Shown: positions 8,366 through 15,845 of the stretch, piece by piece
Position numbering within the stretch: position 1 is the first letter of the stretch
How the letters are laid out: each line of letters opens with the position of its first letter
DNA from: an uncultured Oscillospiraceae bacterium
Lineage (GTDB): Bacteria; Bacillota; Clostridia; Oscillospirales; Oscillospiraceae
Direction of reading: 5' to 3'
DNA length: 36,352 nucleotides
Assembly (NCBI GenBank): GCA_934636865.1
Contig: CAKUBI010000022.1
Location: 1-36,352 of the forward strand
The notes under the pieces: generated by a model
Database searches by the model: none
What the model saw: the letters and a program-made list of their open reading frames with translations, nothing else
Told to the model about the DNA's origin: nothing
Translations under genes and position numbers: made by a program

Positions 8366-10621
8366 TCAGTCCACTGTGATCAAAATATTGCCCTGAAGAT
8401 CCGTACGGTATACGCTCATGCCCGCGTCCGTCAGGCGCAGCAGCGCTTCCTCGGTCGGGTGGCCGTAGCTGTTGTCGCCCACGCTGATGACGCCGACCTC
8501 CGGCGTCACCGATTCAAGCAGCGTCGTGCCCGTGGAATACTTCGAGCCGTGATGCCCCACGAGCAGCACCTCGATATCGGGCAGGTCGTAGGTCCCGACG
8601 AGCTTCGTCTCGGTCTTCGCGTCCATGTCGCCGGTGATGAGTGTGTCGAAATCGCCGAGCGAGCACAAAACGCTCAGTCCCAGCTCGTTCGCGCCCTTCT
8701 CGCCCACCGGCGGGTAAATAGTCATTGTCGATGCGCCGTTTGCGACGTTCCTCACCTCGGTGACGTATTGAACGTCCACGCCGTAGCGCTCTGCGAGCGC
8801 TTCGGCCTTCTCCCGGTCCCCCTCGCCCGCGTCGATATCGGCAAGGTAAAGCGTCCCCACGTCCACGCGCGCAAAGAGCGCGGCAAGGCCGTTGGAATGG
8901 TCCTCGTGGTAGTGCGTCAGCACCACGGAGTCAAGCGCCGCGCCGGCCGAGCGCAGATAGTCCGCCGCGATCGCGCCCGCGTCAATGTAGGAATTCTTGC
9001 TGCCGCAGTCCACGAGCGCCGCGCGGCCCTCGGAGATAAGCAGCACGCTCTCCCCCTGCCCCACGTCGAGCGCGACAACATTCAGCCCGCCCTGCTCATA
9101 GTGCAGCGCGTTGACCTTCGCCGCGGCGAAAAGCGACAAGAACGTCAGCCCCACCGCCGCAAAGTACCGGTATTTTCCGCGCCTGGCAAGCGCGCAGGCC
9201 GCAAAGACCGCATAAACATAGACGAGCCACGCAATAGAAAACGCGCTGTTGAAGTAGACCGCGTGGAACGGCAGTTCCTCCAAAAGTCCCGCGATGAACA
9301 GCACCGCGCGGATGCCGAGCGACGGCAGAAAGGCGCACGCCGCGCCAAGCTGCGGCACGATCGCCGCGAGCAGCACCGACAAAAGCCCCAGCGCGAACAC
9401 GGCGCTCACGAGCCACAGGCACAAAAGGTTGCTCAAAAGCGACACGATCGAAAGCGTGCCGAAATAATAGCATGCGAGTGGCGTTGAAAACACCATCGCG
9501 CCGAGCGTCGTTGAAAATGACAGCAGCCCCGCGCGCACGAGCCTATGCTTCCCGCGAGCGTACTTCGTCAGCCGCGGCGTGAGAAAGACGATGCCCGCCA
9601 CGGCGGAAAACGACAGCTGCAGGCTGATGCTCGCGATGGCGAACGGATTTTTCAGTAAAATGAGCAGCAGCGCGAACGAGATCGACGTCGGCGGGTCGTT
9701 GTCGCGCCCCAAAAGCGGCGCGAGCATGCCCATCGAGATCATGATGCACGCGCGCAGGATGCTCGGCGTCAGGCCCGTGACGAAGGCATAGAAGAAAATG
9801 AACGGGATGGTCACGGCGCAGCGGAGCTTTCGCCGCCGTTCGCCCATAAGCGCGCCGATGAGCGACGCCAAAAAGCAGCAGTGCAGGCCCGAGACCGCCA
9901 TCACATGCGACAGCCCGACCTCGGAGAGATTGCTCGCGTCCTCCTCGTCGAGGTACTTCTTGTCGCCCAGCAGCAGCGCCCGCAGAAAGGCCCCTTCCCG
10001 CTCGCCGCAGCTCATGGAGATCGTCTCGCCGAGCCGGTGCGCGATGCGCTGCGGAAGGTAGCGGAGCGCGCCCTCGTTCGCCGTCTCATAGATCGGCTCG
10101 CCGCGCTGATAGAGCAGGGTATAAACGCCCTTTGCTGTAAAGTTTCTAAGCTTTAATCCCTTTGCCGTTGGGTCGGTCGCGCTGTTGAAGAGCGCTTCCG
10201 CCTTGACGTGCGCGCCGGGCGCGAGCGTCAAAAGCTCCTTGTCGCCGTAGTAGACGGCCCTGCCCGGAAGGCCGCGGTTTAAGATCTTCACCGTGACCTT
10301 CGCGCCGTAGCTCGTCTCCTCGGCGTAGCTCAGAAGCTCGGCCTCAACCGTCTCCTGCGTGCCGAGCAGCGCATCGTTCGGCGCTTTGACAACGCGCGCG
10401 TAAACCGTGTTGTACCCCAGCGCAAGAGCAAGCCCCAGCGTGCACAGGAAGGCGCGCTTCGCCCAGTCCCCGCGCCGGTTCGCGCAGCCGCAAAGGCCCA
10501 TGGCGAGCGCCGCCGCAGTGAGCACGGCGCACAATATGAGCGCCCACTGCGCGCTCAGCAGATACTGCGCGAGCGCAACGCCCGCGGCGAACGCCGCGCA
10601 GAAGATCGCCAGCACCCTCAT
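8366..10621 (-). CDS. comEC: DNA internalization-related competence protein ComEC/Rec2
   Basis: The membrane channel that passes single-stranded DNA into the cytoplasm during transformation. It has 751 residues. A hydrophobic N-terminus leads to a soluble OB-like segment (about 70-200), the multi-pass Competence domain (about 220-490, including VGLSHVMAVSGLHCCFLA and LTPSILRACIMI), and a C-terminal metallo-beta-lactamase domain (about 530-750) with LDVGQGES, the metal motif THYHEDHSNG and VLLVGHHGSKYST. The ATG at 10621 overlaps the xre stop as ATGA, so translation is coupled to that regulator. A longer frame to 10702 would overlap xre and is rejected. Nearby competence genes such as comEA are absent from the window. 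The gene appears intact. Confidence 0.94.
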   Translation of the reverse strand: MRVLAIFCAAFAAGVALAQYLLSAQWALILCAVLTAAALAMGLCGCANRRGDWAKRAFLCTLGLALALGYNTVYARVVKAPNDALLGTQETVEAELLSYAEETSYGAKVTVKILNRGLPGRAVYYGDKELLTLAPGAHVKAEALFNSATDPTAKGLKLRNFTAKGVYTLLYQRGEPIYETANEGALRYLPQRIAHRLGETISMSCGEREGAFLRALLLGDKKYLDEEDASNLSEVGLSHVMAVSGLHCCFLASLIGALMGERRRKLRCAVTIPFIFFYAFVTGLTPSILRACIMISMGMLAPLLGRDNDPPTSISFALLLILLKNPFAIASISLQLSFSAVAGIVFLTPRLTKYARGKHRLVRAGLLSFSTTLGAMVFSTPLACYYFGTLSIVSLLSNLLCLWLVSAVFALGLLSVLLAAIVPQLGAACAFLPSLGIRAVLFIAGLLEELPFHAVYFNSAFSIAWLVYVYAVFAACALARRGKYRYFAAVGLTFLSLFAAAKVNALHYEQGGLNVVALDVGQGESVLLISEGRAALVDCGSKNSYIDAGAIAADYLRSAGAALDSVVLTHYHEDHSNGLAALFARVDVGTLYLADIDAGEGDREKAEALAERYGVDVQYVTEVRNVANGASTMTIYPPVGEKGANELGLSVLCSLGDFDTLITGDMDAKTETKLVGTYDLPDIEVLLVGHHGSKYSTGTTLLESVTPEVGVISVGDNSYGHPTEEALLRLTDAGMSVYRTDLQGNILITVD

Positions 10622-10830
10622 CGGCGCGCGGGATCGTCCGTCAGCCCGAGCAGATAGTCGGTGCTGACGCGGTAGTAGCCGGCGAGCTTGATGACCGCCC
10701 ACACGGGGATCTCCCGCTCGCCCTTTTCATATCGCCAATAAACATTGCGATTCAGGTTGAGATATTGCGCGATCTCAATCTGCGTTTTGTCATTGTCTAC
10801 CCGAAGGTCCTCCAGCCGCTGAAAATACAT
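10618..10830 (-). CDS. Xre-family HTH regulator, 70 aa, coupled to comEC
   Basis: A single-domain helix-turn-helix protein of the Cro/CI (Xre) type. Visible are the first helix YFQRLEDLRVDNDKTQIEIA, the recognition pair QYLNLNRNVYWRYEKGEREI, the closing PVWAVIKLAGYYRVSTDYLLGL and a short basic tail. There is no sensor or oligomerisation domain. The ATG at 10830 follows GAGGTG. Its stop overlaps the comEC start in the ATGA arrangement, so both proteins come from one mRNA. Two palindromes centred on CCATTTGG (10848-10867 and 10924-10944) lie upstream, one just before its ribosome binding site and one overlapping the probable -35. Autoregulation is the simplest reading. It may set the level of comEC. 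Confidence 0.85.
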   Translation of the reverse strand: MYFQRLEDLRVDNDKTQIEIAQYLNLNRNVYWRYEKGEREIPVWAVIKLAGYYRVSTDYLLGLTDDPARR

Positions 10831-10847
10831 GAGATCACCTCGGATTT

Positions 10848-10867
10848 ATGCTACCATTTGGTAACAT
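10848..10867. promoter_or_regulatory. candidate Xre operator O1
   Basis: ATGCTACCATTTGGTAACAT is a 20-bp palindrome with a single mismatched pair and the centre CCATTTGG. It lies in the 5' leader of xre, 17 bp before the start codon. Confidence 0.5.
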
Positions 10868-10923
10868 TTCCGAGAGAATCTTCACCCATACGGCTTCACA
10901 TTATGCATGTAAGCATACAACAA

Positions 10924-10944
10924 TTCCTGCCATTTGGCAAGGAA
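10924..10944. promoter_or_regulatory. candidate Xre operator O2 and xre promoter region
   Basis: A second palindrome has TGCCATTTGGCA at its centre, flanked by TTCC and GGAA. Its centre is 76 bp from that of O1. On the minus strand TTGCCA within it can serve as a -35, followed after 17 bp by TATGCT, so a bound repressor would block the promoter. Confidence 0.45.
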
Positions 10945-10948
10945 GAAA

Positions 10949-11118
10949 ATGCCGCCTGCGGGCGGCAGGATCACACCGCACCCGATTGCGCAGCGCGTGC
11001 AGCTCTTCGAGCCCCAAGCTGCCAATGTAAGCCTTTCTCTCGGGGGATCAAAAGGGGGATGCTCTCTTTCGCGAAAGAGAGCATCCCCCTTTTATTGCAC
11101 GTTCCCTCAAGGGGGAAC
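10949..11118 (+). repeat. structured intergenic repeat, copy 1
   Basis: First of three related elements in the window. Order of parts: hairpin GCCGCC/GGCGGC (10951-10966), a conserved unpaired block beginning ACACCGCACC (10973) and containing CTTCGAGCC (11005) and TGCCAATGTAA, then a 44-bp perfect palindrome (11050-11093) ending in four T residues, and a final GTTCCC/GGGAAC hairpin (11101-11118). The palindrome can also terminate transcription of hinT on the minus strand. Copy 1 lacks the GCAGCGCC hairpin present in copies 2 and 3. Confidence 0.75.
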
Positions 11119-11121
11119 CAA

Positions 11122-11460
11122 TCAGCCCGGAGGCCATGTCATGTCGCGGCCCGACAGCACGTGGAAGTGCAGGTGCGGCACGCTCTGGCCCGCCTGCTCG
11201 CCGATGTTGGACACGACGCGGTAGCTCTCGATGCCCATCTCCTTGGTGAGCTTCGCGATCACCTCGAAAATATGCGCGACGACGGCGCTGTTTTCCTCGT
11301 TGATGCCCGCGACGGAAGCAATATGCTCCTTCGGGATCACCAGAAAGTGCACTGGCGCCTGGGGCGCGATGTCGTTGAAGGCATAGCACAGGCCGTCCTC
11401 ATAGACCTTGTTCGACGGGATATCGCCCGCGGCGATCTTGCAGAACAGACAATCAGACAT
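11122..11460 (-). CDS. hinT: HIT-family nucleotide hydrolase (HinT-like)
   Basis: A small cytosolic histidine-triad protein. Its family hydrolyses purine nucleoside phosphoramidates and acyl-adenylates, including lysyl- or alanyl-AMP-type products. The 112 residues begin MSDCLFCKIAAGDIPS, with the Cys pair of many bacterial HinTs, and end with the triad HLHFHV (His 96, 98, 100), which releases AMP through a histidine intermediate. The ATG at 11460 sits eight bases after AAAGGAG; a GTG nine bases earlier overlaps that site. It is downstream of alaS and the DUF4250 gene, with a 45-bp gap and no clear promoter, so it is probably in the alaS transcript. The repeat palindrome at 11050 probably ends it. 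Confidence 0.92.
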   Translation of the reverse strand: MSDCLFCKIAAGDIPSNKVYEDGLCYAFNDIAPQAPVHFLVIPKEHIASVAGINEENSAVVAHIFEVIAKLTKEMGIESYRVVSNIGEQAGQSVPHLHFHVLSGRDMTWPPG

Positions 11461-11505
11461 ATTTTTCACTCCTTTCCGTAAGATATTCTGTAAAGTAATT
11501 CTGGA

Positions 11506-11685
11506 TTACACGAATTGATTTTTCCCAGCATCGTAGGTATAGCCGATGCCTGCAAGCGCTTTTTCGACGCTCTCGCGCTCCGCGTCCAGGTCGTCGCAGA
11601 GCGCATCGAGCGAATCATAAAAATCGCGCAGCTTCGTGTTCACGACGCTCAAAAGCATCGCCGGATCCTTCGGCAGCATCGCCAT
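11506..11685 (-). CDS. DUF4250 family mini-protein, 59 aa
   Basis: A short gene directly after alaS. Its ATG (11685-11683) shares one base with the alaS stop in a TGATG overlap. The product reads MAMLPKDPAMLLSVVNTKLR followed by DFYDSLDALCDDLDAERESV and a C-terminal IGYTYDAGKNQFV. This is the pattern of DUF4250, a family of about 60 residues in Clostridia with no known function. The family usually begins MLPKDP, so the second ATG at 11679 could be the true start. The position implies translational coupling to alanyl-tRNA synthetase. It is soluble, acidic and helical by composition. Confidence 0.8.
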   Translation of the reverse strand: MAMLPKDPAMLLSVVNTKLRDFYDSLDALCDDLDAERESVEKALAGIGYTYDAGKNQFV

Positions 11686-14354
11686 CAGCCCAGCTTGCTC
11701 AGGATGAGATCATCCACCGCCGCGAGCGCGTCATCGACCTTGCTGACCTCGGTGCCGCCGCCCATGGCGCTGTCGCCCTTGCCGCCGCCCTTGCCGCCGC
11801 AGATGGGCGCGATGGCCTTGATGATGTCGCCGGCCTTCACGCCGCTTGCGACCGCTTCCTTGCCGCAGACGGCCAGCAGCGTCACCTTGCCCTCGTTGAC
11901 GGAGGCGAGCACGCCGACGATCTTCGGCTCCTTGTCGCGCAGGAAGTCGCCGAGCTTGCGCAGGGCGTTCGCGTCCATGCCGTCGCGCTGGGCGGTGACA
12001 AGGCGCAGCCCGCCGACCTCCTTGGCGGACGTCAGGAACGTGCGCGCTTCGCCGAGCGACGCCTGCTCCTTGAACTTCTCGAGCCTGGCCTTGATGTCCT
12101 TCATCTCATTGAGCATACCGCCGATGCGGTTTTCCAGCTCGTTCGAGGTGGTCTTTAAGAGCTGGGCCGCGCGCAGGAGCTTCTCCTGACCATTGCGCAG
12201 CTCCTCGAGCGTCTGTCTGCCGGTGATGGCCTCGATACGGCGCACGCCGGAGGCAACGCTGCCCTCGCTCTTGATGCGGAAGAGGCCGACCTTGGCGGTG
12301 TTGTCAAGGTGCGTGCCGCCGCAGAACTCCATGGACACATCGCCCATCTCGACAATGCGGACGATGTCGCCGTACTTCTCGCCGAACATCGCGATCGCGC
12401 CCTTCTTCTTCGCTTCCTCGATGGGCAGCACCTCGGTCACGACGGGAATGCCGCGCAGGATCGCGTCGTTGACGAACGTATCGACCGCGAGCAGCTGCTC
12501 GGGCGTGATGGACTCAAAGTGCGTGAAGTCGAAGCGCAGGCGGTCAGGCTCGACCAGAGAGCCCGCCTGATGCACGTGGTCGCCGAGCACCGCCTTGAGC
12601 GCGGCGTCGAGCAGATGGGTCGCGGTGTGGCCGCGGCGGATGGCCATGCGGCGCTCGGAATCGATGGCGGCCTCCACGGTGTCGCCGAGCTGGAAGCTGC
12701 CGGACATGACCTTGCCGGTGTGCATGAACTTGCCGCCCTTGTTCTTCTGCACGTCCGTGACCGCAAAGACGGCTTCGCCGCAGCGGATGACGCCCGTATC
12801 GCCGATCTGGCCGCCCATTTCGGCGTAGAACGGGGTCTTGTCGAGCACCATGATGCCCTCCACGCCGCTCATCATGGCCTCGGCCTGCTCGCCCTCGACC
12901 ACCAGCGCGACGATCTTCGCATCGCCGATGGCATCGTTCTCATAGCCAACGAATTCGGTGGACGGCACGTCCTTGCCGAACTCAACGCCCGCCCAGCCGA
13001 GATCGCCGAGCGCCTTGCGCGCCTCGCGGGCGCGGGTCTTCTGCTCCTGCATCTCATGGTCAAAGGCCTTGCGGTCGAGGGTCATGCCCTCGTCCTCGAC
13101 CATCTCGATCGTCAGGTCGATGGGGAAGCCGTAGGTGTCGTACAGCTTGAAGGCGTCCGCGCCGGAGAAGACGGCCTCGCCCTTCTCCTTGTGGGCGTTC
13201 AGCAGCTCAGCGAAGATTTTCATGCCGCCGTCGATGGTCTTGGCGAAATTTTCTTCCTCGGTGCGGATGACCTTGGTGATATACGCCTGACGCTCGCGCA
13301 GCTCGGGATAGTGTCCCTCGTTCTCATGCACCACCGTGTCCACGACCTCATAGAGGAACGGGCGGTTGACGCCAAGCAGCTTGCCGTGGCGTGCAGCCCT
13401 TCTCAGCAAACGGCGCAGCACATAGCCGCGGCCCTCGTTGCTGGGCAGCACGCCGTCGCAGATCATAAAGGACGCGGAGCGGATATGGTCGGTAATAACG
13501 CGCAGGGACACGTCCTTTTCGCGGCTCTGGCCGTAGCTCGCGCCGGTGATCTCCGTCACCTTGTTCGTGATGTTCATGACCGTGTCAACGTCGAACAGAG
13601 AATTAACATTCTGGCACACGACGGCCAGACGCTCAAGCCCCATGCCGGTGTCGATGTTCTTCTGCTTGAGTTCGGTGTAGTGGTCGTGGCCGTCGTTGTC
13701 AAACTGGGAGAAGACGATATTCCAGACCTCCATATAGCGGTCGCAGTCGCAGCCGACGGTGCAGCCGGGCTTGCCGCAGCCGTACTCTTCGCCACGGTCG
13801 TAGTAGATCTCTGAGCAGGGGCCGCAGGGGCCGGAGCCATGCTCCCAGAAATTGTCCGCCTTGCCGAACTTGAAGATGCGGTCGGCGGGGATACCGATCT
13901 CCTCGTGCCAGATGCGGAACGCCTCGTCATCGGCGGGCGTGGTCTCATTGCCCTCAAACACCGAAGGGTACAGGCGGTTCGGATCGAGGCCGACCCACTC
14001 GGGACTGGTGAGGAACTCCCACGCCCAGTGGATGGCTTCCTTCTTGAAATAGTCGCCGAACGAGAAGTTGCCGAGCATTTCAAAGTATGTGCCATGGCGG
14101 GCGGTGTGGCCGATGTTTTCGATGTCGCCGGTGCGAATGCACTTCTGGCAGGTGGTCACGCGGTGGCGCGGCGGCTCCTGCTCGCCGGTGAAGAACGGCT
14201 TCATCGGCGCCATGCCGGAGTTAATGAGCAGCAGCGACGCATCGTTCTGCGGGATCAGGGAAAAGCTGGGCAGGCGCAGGTGGCCTTTTGTCTCAAAAAA
14301 GTGCAGGAACATTTCCCGCAGCTCGTTGAGACCGTAATACTTGGGCTGGGACAT
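11685..14354 (-). CDS. alaS: Alanyl-tRNA synthetase
   Basis: A class II synthetase charging tRNA-Ala, 889 residues. Visible are the N-terminal catalytic domain with LINSGMAPMKPFFTG and TCQKCIRTGDIENIGHTARH, then GNFSFGDYFKKEAI and FWEHGSGPCGPCSEIYYDRG (motif region), the editing domain with HTATHLLDAALK and the zinc-site sequence SMEFCGGTHLDNT, and the C-terminal C-Ala domain ending in ICGGKGGGKGDSAMGGGTEV. The start has AAAGGAG before it. The CAT-like gene ends 36 bp upstream without a terminator, and the alanine-type T-box at 15510-15739 probably governs the whole unit. An internal insertion (ECGCGKPGCTVGCD-like, Cys-rich, after the EIYYDRG segment) is present in many Firmicute AlaRS proteins. 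Confidence 0.97.
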   Translation of the reverse strand: MSQPKYYGLNELREMFLHFFETKGHLRLPSFSLIPQNDASLLLINSGMAPMKPFFTGEQEPPRHRVTTCQKCIRTGDIENIGHTARHGTYFEMLGNFSFGDYFKKEAIHWAWEFLTSPEWVGLDPNRLYPSVFEGNETTPADDEAFRIWHEEIGIPADRIFKFGKADNFWEHGSGPCGPCSEIYYDRGEEYGCGKPGCTVGCDCDRYMEVWNIVFSQFDNDGHDHYTELKQKNIDTGMGLERLAVVCQNVNSLFDVDTVMNITNKVTEITGASYGQSREKDVSLRVITDHIRSASFMICDGVLPSNEGRGYVLRRLLRRAARHGKLLGVNRPFLYEVVDTVVHENEGHYPELRERQAYITKVIRTEEENFAKTIDGGMKIFAELLNAHKEKGEAVFSGADAFKLYDTYGFPIDLTIEMVEDEGMTLDRKAFDHEMQEQKTRAREARKALGDLGWAGVEFGKDVPSTEFVGYENDAIGDAKIVALVVEGEQAEAMMSGVEGIMVLDKTPFYAEMGGQIGDTGVIRCGEAVFAVTDVQKNKGGKFMHTGKVMSGSFQLGDTVEAAIDSERRMAIRRGHTATHLLDAALKAVLGDHVHQAGSLVEPDRLRFDFTHFESITPEQLLAVDTFVNDAILRGIPVVTEVLPIEEAKKKGAIAMFGEKYGDIVRIVEMGDVSMEFCGGTHLDNTAKVGLFRIKSEGSVASGVRRIEAITGRQTLEELRNGQEKLLRAAQLLKTTSNELENRIGGMLNEMKDIKARLEKFKEQASLGEARTFLTSAKEVGGLRLVTAQRDGMDANALRKLGDFLRDKEPKIVGVLASVNEGKVTLLAVCGKEAVASGVKAGDIIKAIAPICGGKGGGKGDSAMGGGTEVSKVDDALAAVDDLILSKLG

Positions 14355-14390
14355 GGTTGGTTTCTCCTTTTATAGCAATTATTGTGATGA

Positions 14391-15065
14391 TCAGATCGTT
14401 TCCTGTTGTTCGTTCTGCGCTGCGAGGTATGCACTCAGCTCCGAGAGTTCTTGCTCAAGATTGCGGTAGAACTGTGTGACGTGCCAGCCGTCGCACAGCG
14501 CGTGGTTGATAAAAAGCGATACCGGCAGCATCATGCGGCCGTTCTGCTCCTGATATTTTCCCCATGCAAAGCGGGGATTGCTGTCGTCCGCGCCGGCGGA
14601 CGGCTCCTGGATCTGCGTGTAATAGAGCCACGGCACGCAGGAGACGAAGAAATTCGCCAGCACGTCGCCGTCCTCGGTGAGCGTGCCGCGCTCGAGCGTC
14701 TCCCGCTGGCTGCGCTTTCCCTCGGCGACGAACTTTTCATACGATGAAAGATCGTCCTCGAGCAGGCAGTAGACGTAAACGCCCGTGCCGTCCGGCTTCA
14801 TCACGGTGTAGGACGGGTCGCAGCGGTCGTATTCGACCACCTGCCCGTCCGGCAGGAGCCTTCGCCGCAGCTCGGGCACGGCGTTCGCCGCGCGCATCAC
14901 CGCGTAAAGATAGCTGAGGAAGAAGGGCCTTCCGTGAAGGGCGTCAAGAAGCTCCGTAATGTCCACCGGCACGGTGATGCCCGCCCAGGGGTCGGACATC
15001 GTGCGGAAGTAGTCAAATTGACCGCTTCTTGGGTCCTTCGTCATGTCGATCACTTTTCGCGCCAT
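14391..15065 (-). CDS. Chloramphenicol acetyltransferase-like protein (CatA fold)
   Basis: A 224-residue member of the CAT superfamily, which transfers acetyl groups from acetyl-CoA. The catalytic motif HALCDGWH is present (His188, with Asp192 of HxxxDG), within VSLFINHALCDGWHVTQFYR as in trimeric CatA enzymes. Upstream segments also align, including FFLSYLYAVMRAANAVPELR and the LANFFVSCVPWLYYT region around the family substrate pocket. Whether it acetylates chloramphenicol or another compound cannot be told from the sequence. It lies between a lipoprotein gene and alaS, behind an alanine-type T-box, which is not the usual setting of a resistance gene. It is full length. Confidence 0.82.
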   Translation of the reverse strand: MARKVIDMTKDPRSGQFDYFRTMSDPWAGITVPVDITELLDALHGRPFFLSYLYAVMRAANAVPELRRRLLPDGQVVEYDRCDPSYTVMKPDGTGVYVYCLLEDDLSSYEKFVAEGKRSQRETLERGTLTEDGDVLANFFVSCVPWLYYTQIQEPSAGADDSNPRFAWGKYQEQNGRMMLPVSLFINHALCDGWHVTQFYRNLEQELSELSAYLAAQNEQQETI

Positions 15066-15069
15066 CTGC

Positions 15070-15486
15070 TCACTTCCCTCTCACGTCCAGTCCGATGAGG
15101 TTCATCTCCGTATCGAAGGCGATGCGGAAGATCACGGACTTTCTGTCGTATTTTGCGCGGATGACGGCGATGCCGTGCGGCTCGTCCGCATCCGTCACGC
15201 CGGTCGCCATCGAATCCTTGACCTTTTTGAAGCTCCCGCGTCCCTCAGTCGCGGTCTCCATCATGGTCCTGATCGCGTCGGCGCTCGTCTGCCCGCGCAC
15301 GTCCTCGCGCAGCGAATCGTATACCGCTTCATATTTTCCGTCGGCCAGCTGGCGCATCACCGAGATGCCGCTGCTCACGACCGTGTCCTCGTCCATGCCG
15401 CTGGGCAGCTTATTGCCCCTGCAGCCCGCGAGCGAGCACGCGAGCAGCAGCACGAGGACCGCCAGAAGCACTCCTTTTTTCCGCAT
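15070..15486 (-). CDS. DUF3887-like lipoprotein
   Basis: A 138-residue secreted lipoprotein. The signal peptide MRKKGVLLAVLVLLLACSLAGC ends in the lipobox SLAGC, so it should be anchored to the outer face of the membrane through the cysteine. The mature part (SGISVMRQLADGKYEAVYDS, then FKKVKDSMATG and a final beta-strand pair) resembles DUF3887, a small cone-shaped domain of unknown role. The start follows AAAGGAAA. It is the first gene behind the T-box, and the CAT-like gene begins only four bases after its stop, so they are co-transcribed. DUF3887 assignment is by pattern and moderately sure; lipoprotein status is firm. Confidence 0.75.
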   Translation of the reverse strand: MRKKGVLLAVLVLLLACSLAGCRGNKLPSGMDEDTVVSSGISVMRQLADGKYEAVYDSLREDVRGQTSADAIRTMMETATEGRGSFKKVKDSMATGVTDADEPHGIAVIRAKYDRKSVIFRIAFDTEMNLIGLDVRGK

Positions 15487-15509
15487 TGCCGTTTCCTTTC
15501 CTGCAAAAT

Positions 15510-15739
15510 AAAAAGAGCCCTCACCCCACCATAGGGGCGAAGACTCAGCTTCACGGTACCACCCTAATTATCCTTCCCATTTGAAAGGCGTCTTAGCCGT
15601 CCGGTAACGGGGACGAGACGTTCCGCTCCTCGCGGACTGCTCCAAAGCGGCTGCTGCGCACCGCTTGCCAAGGGCTTGCACCGTTTCCCTCTCGCTTCCG
15701 GCCCGTTTGCGCAGCTGACTTTATCATCGCGTTTTTCTG
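15510..15739 (-). ncRNA. T-box riboswitch, probably alanine-specific
   Basis: The conserved T-box sequence AGGGTGGTACC (near 15554-15564 on the minus strand) is followed by a 13-bp terminator. Upstream lies a long Stem I whose upper part pairs GCTGCGCA with TGCGCAGC. The probable specifier loop follows, where GCC (Ala) is followed by a purine and then CTTTGGAGC. The variable base of the T-box bulge (TGGT) is U in RNA and would pair with A73, the discriminator of tRNA-Ala. AGC (Ser) is also readable in the loop, but tRNA-Ser normally has G73. Uncharged tRNA-Ala would promote read-through. The first gene is the DUF3887 lipoprotein; alaS is third. Confidence 0.85.
15515..15546 (-). terminator. 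T-box terminator hairpin
   Basis: On the minus strand GAGTCTTCGCCCC and GGGGTGAGGGCTC form a 13-bp stem with several G-T pairs around a six-base loop, followed by CTTTTTATTTT. It is mutually exclusive with the antiterminator formed by the T-box sequence. Confidence 0.85.
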
Positions 15740-15745
15740 CGCTTT

Positions 15746-15773
15746 ATTATAGCGGAATTTCATCTTTTGTCAA
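15746..15773 (-). promoter_or_regulatory. sigma-A promoter of the T-box operon
   Basis: Consensus TTGACA (15768-15773) and TATAAT (15746-15751) are separated by 16 bp on the minus strand. It is back to back with the plus-strand promoter at 15781-15809; the two -35 boxes are seven bases apart. Confidence 0.88.
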
Positions 15774-15780
15774 GCACCGC

Positions 15781-15809
15781 TTGCCTTTGGGCAAAAAAAG
15801 GCATATACT
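15781..15809 (+). promoter_or_regulatory. sigma-A promoter of the first DMT transporter, with inverted repeat
   Basis: TTGCCT (15781-15786), a 17-bp spacer and TATACT (15804-15809). The -35 and spacer hold the inverted repeat TGCCTTT/AAAGGCA and also TTGCC/GGCAA, which could be an operator. Confidence 0.7.
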
Positions 15810-15845
15810 GCTGTCGTTTACAATAGATAAAGGGGAGAAATCAGC

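Noticed and set aside
10765..11481. 238-codon plus-strand frame across xre, repeat copy 1 and hinT
   Set aside because: It crosses two real genes on the other strand and a palindromic repeat. Similar peptide fragments arise from the repeat copies themselves.
12309..13814. 501-codon open frame on the plus strand
   Set aside because: Antisense to the catalytic and editing domains of alaS, with shadow-type composition.
15065..15070. T-box read as serine-specific
   Set aside because: AGC is readable in the specifier loop, but the T-box bulge base fits A73 (alanine) rather than the G73 of serine tRNAs, and alaS lies in the unit.
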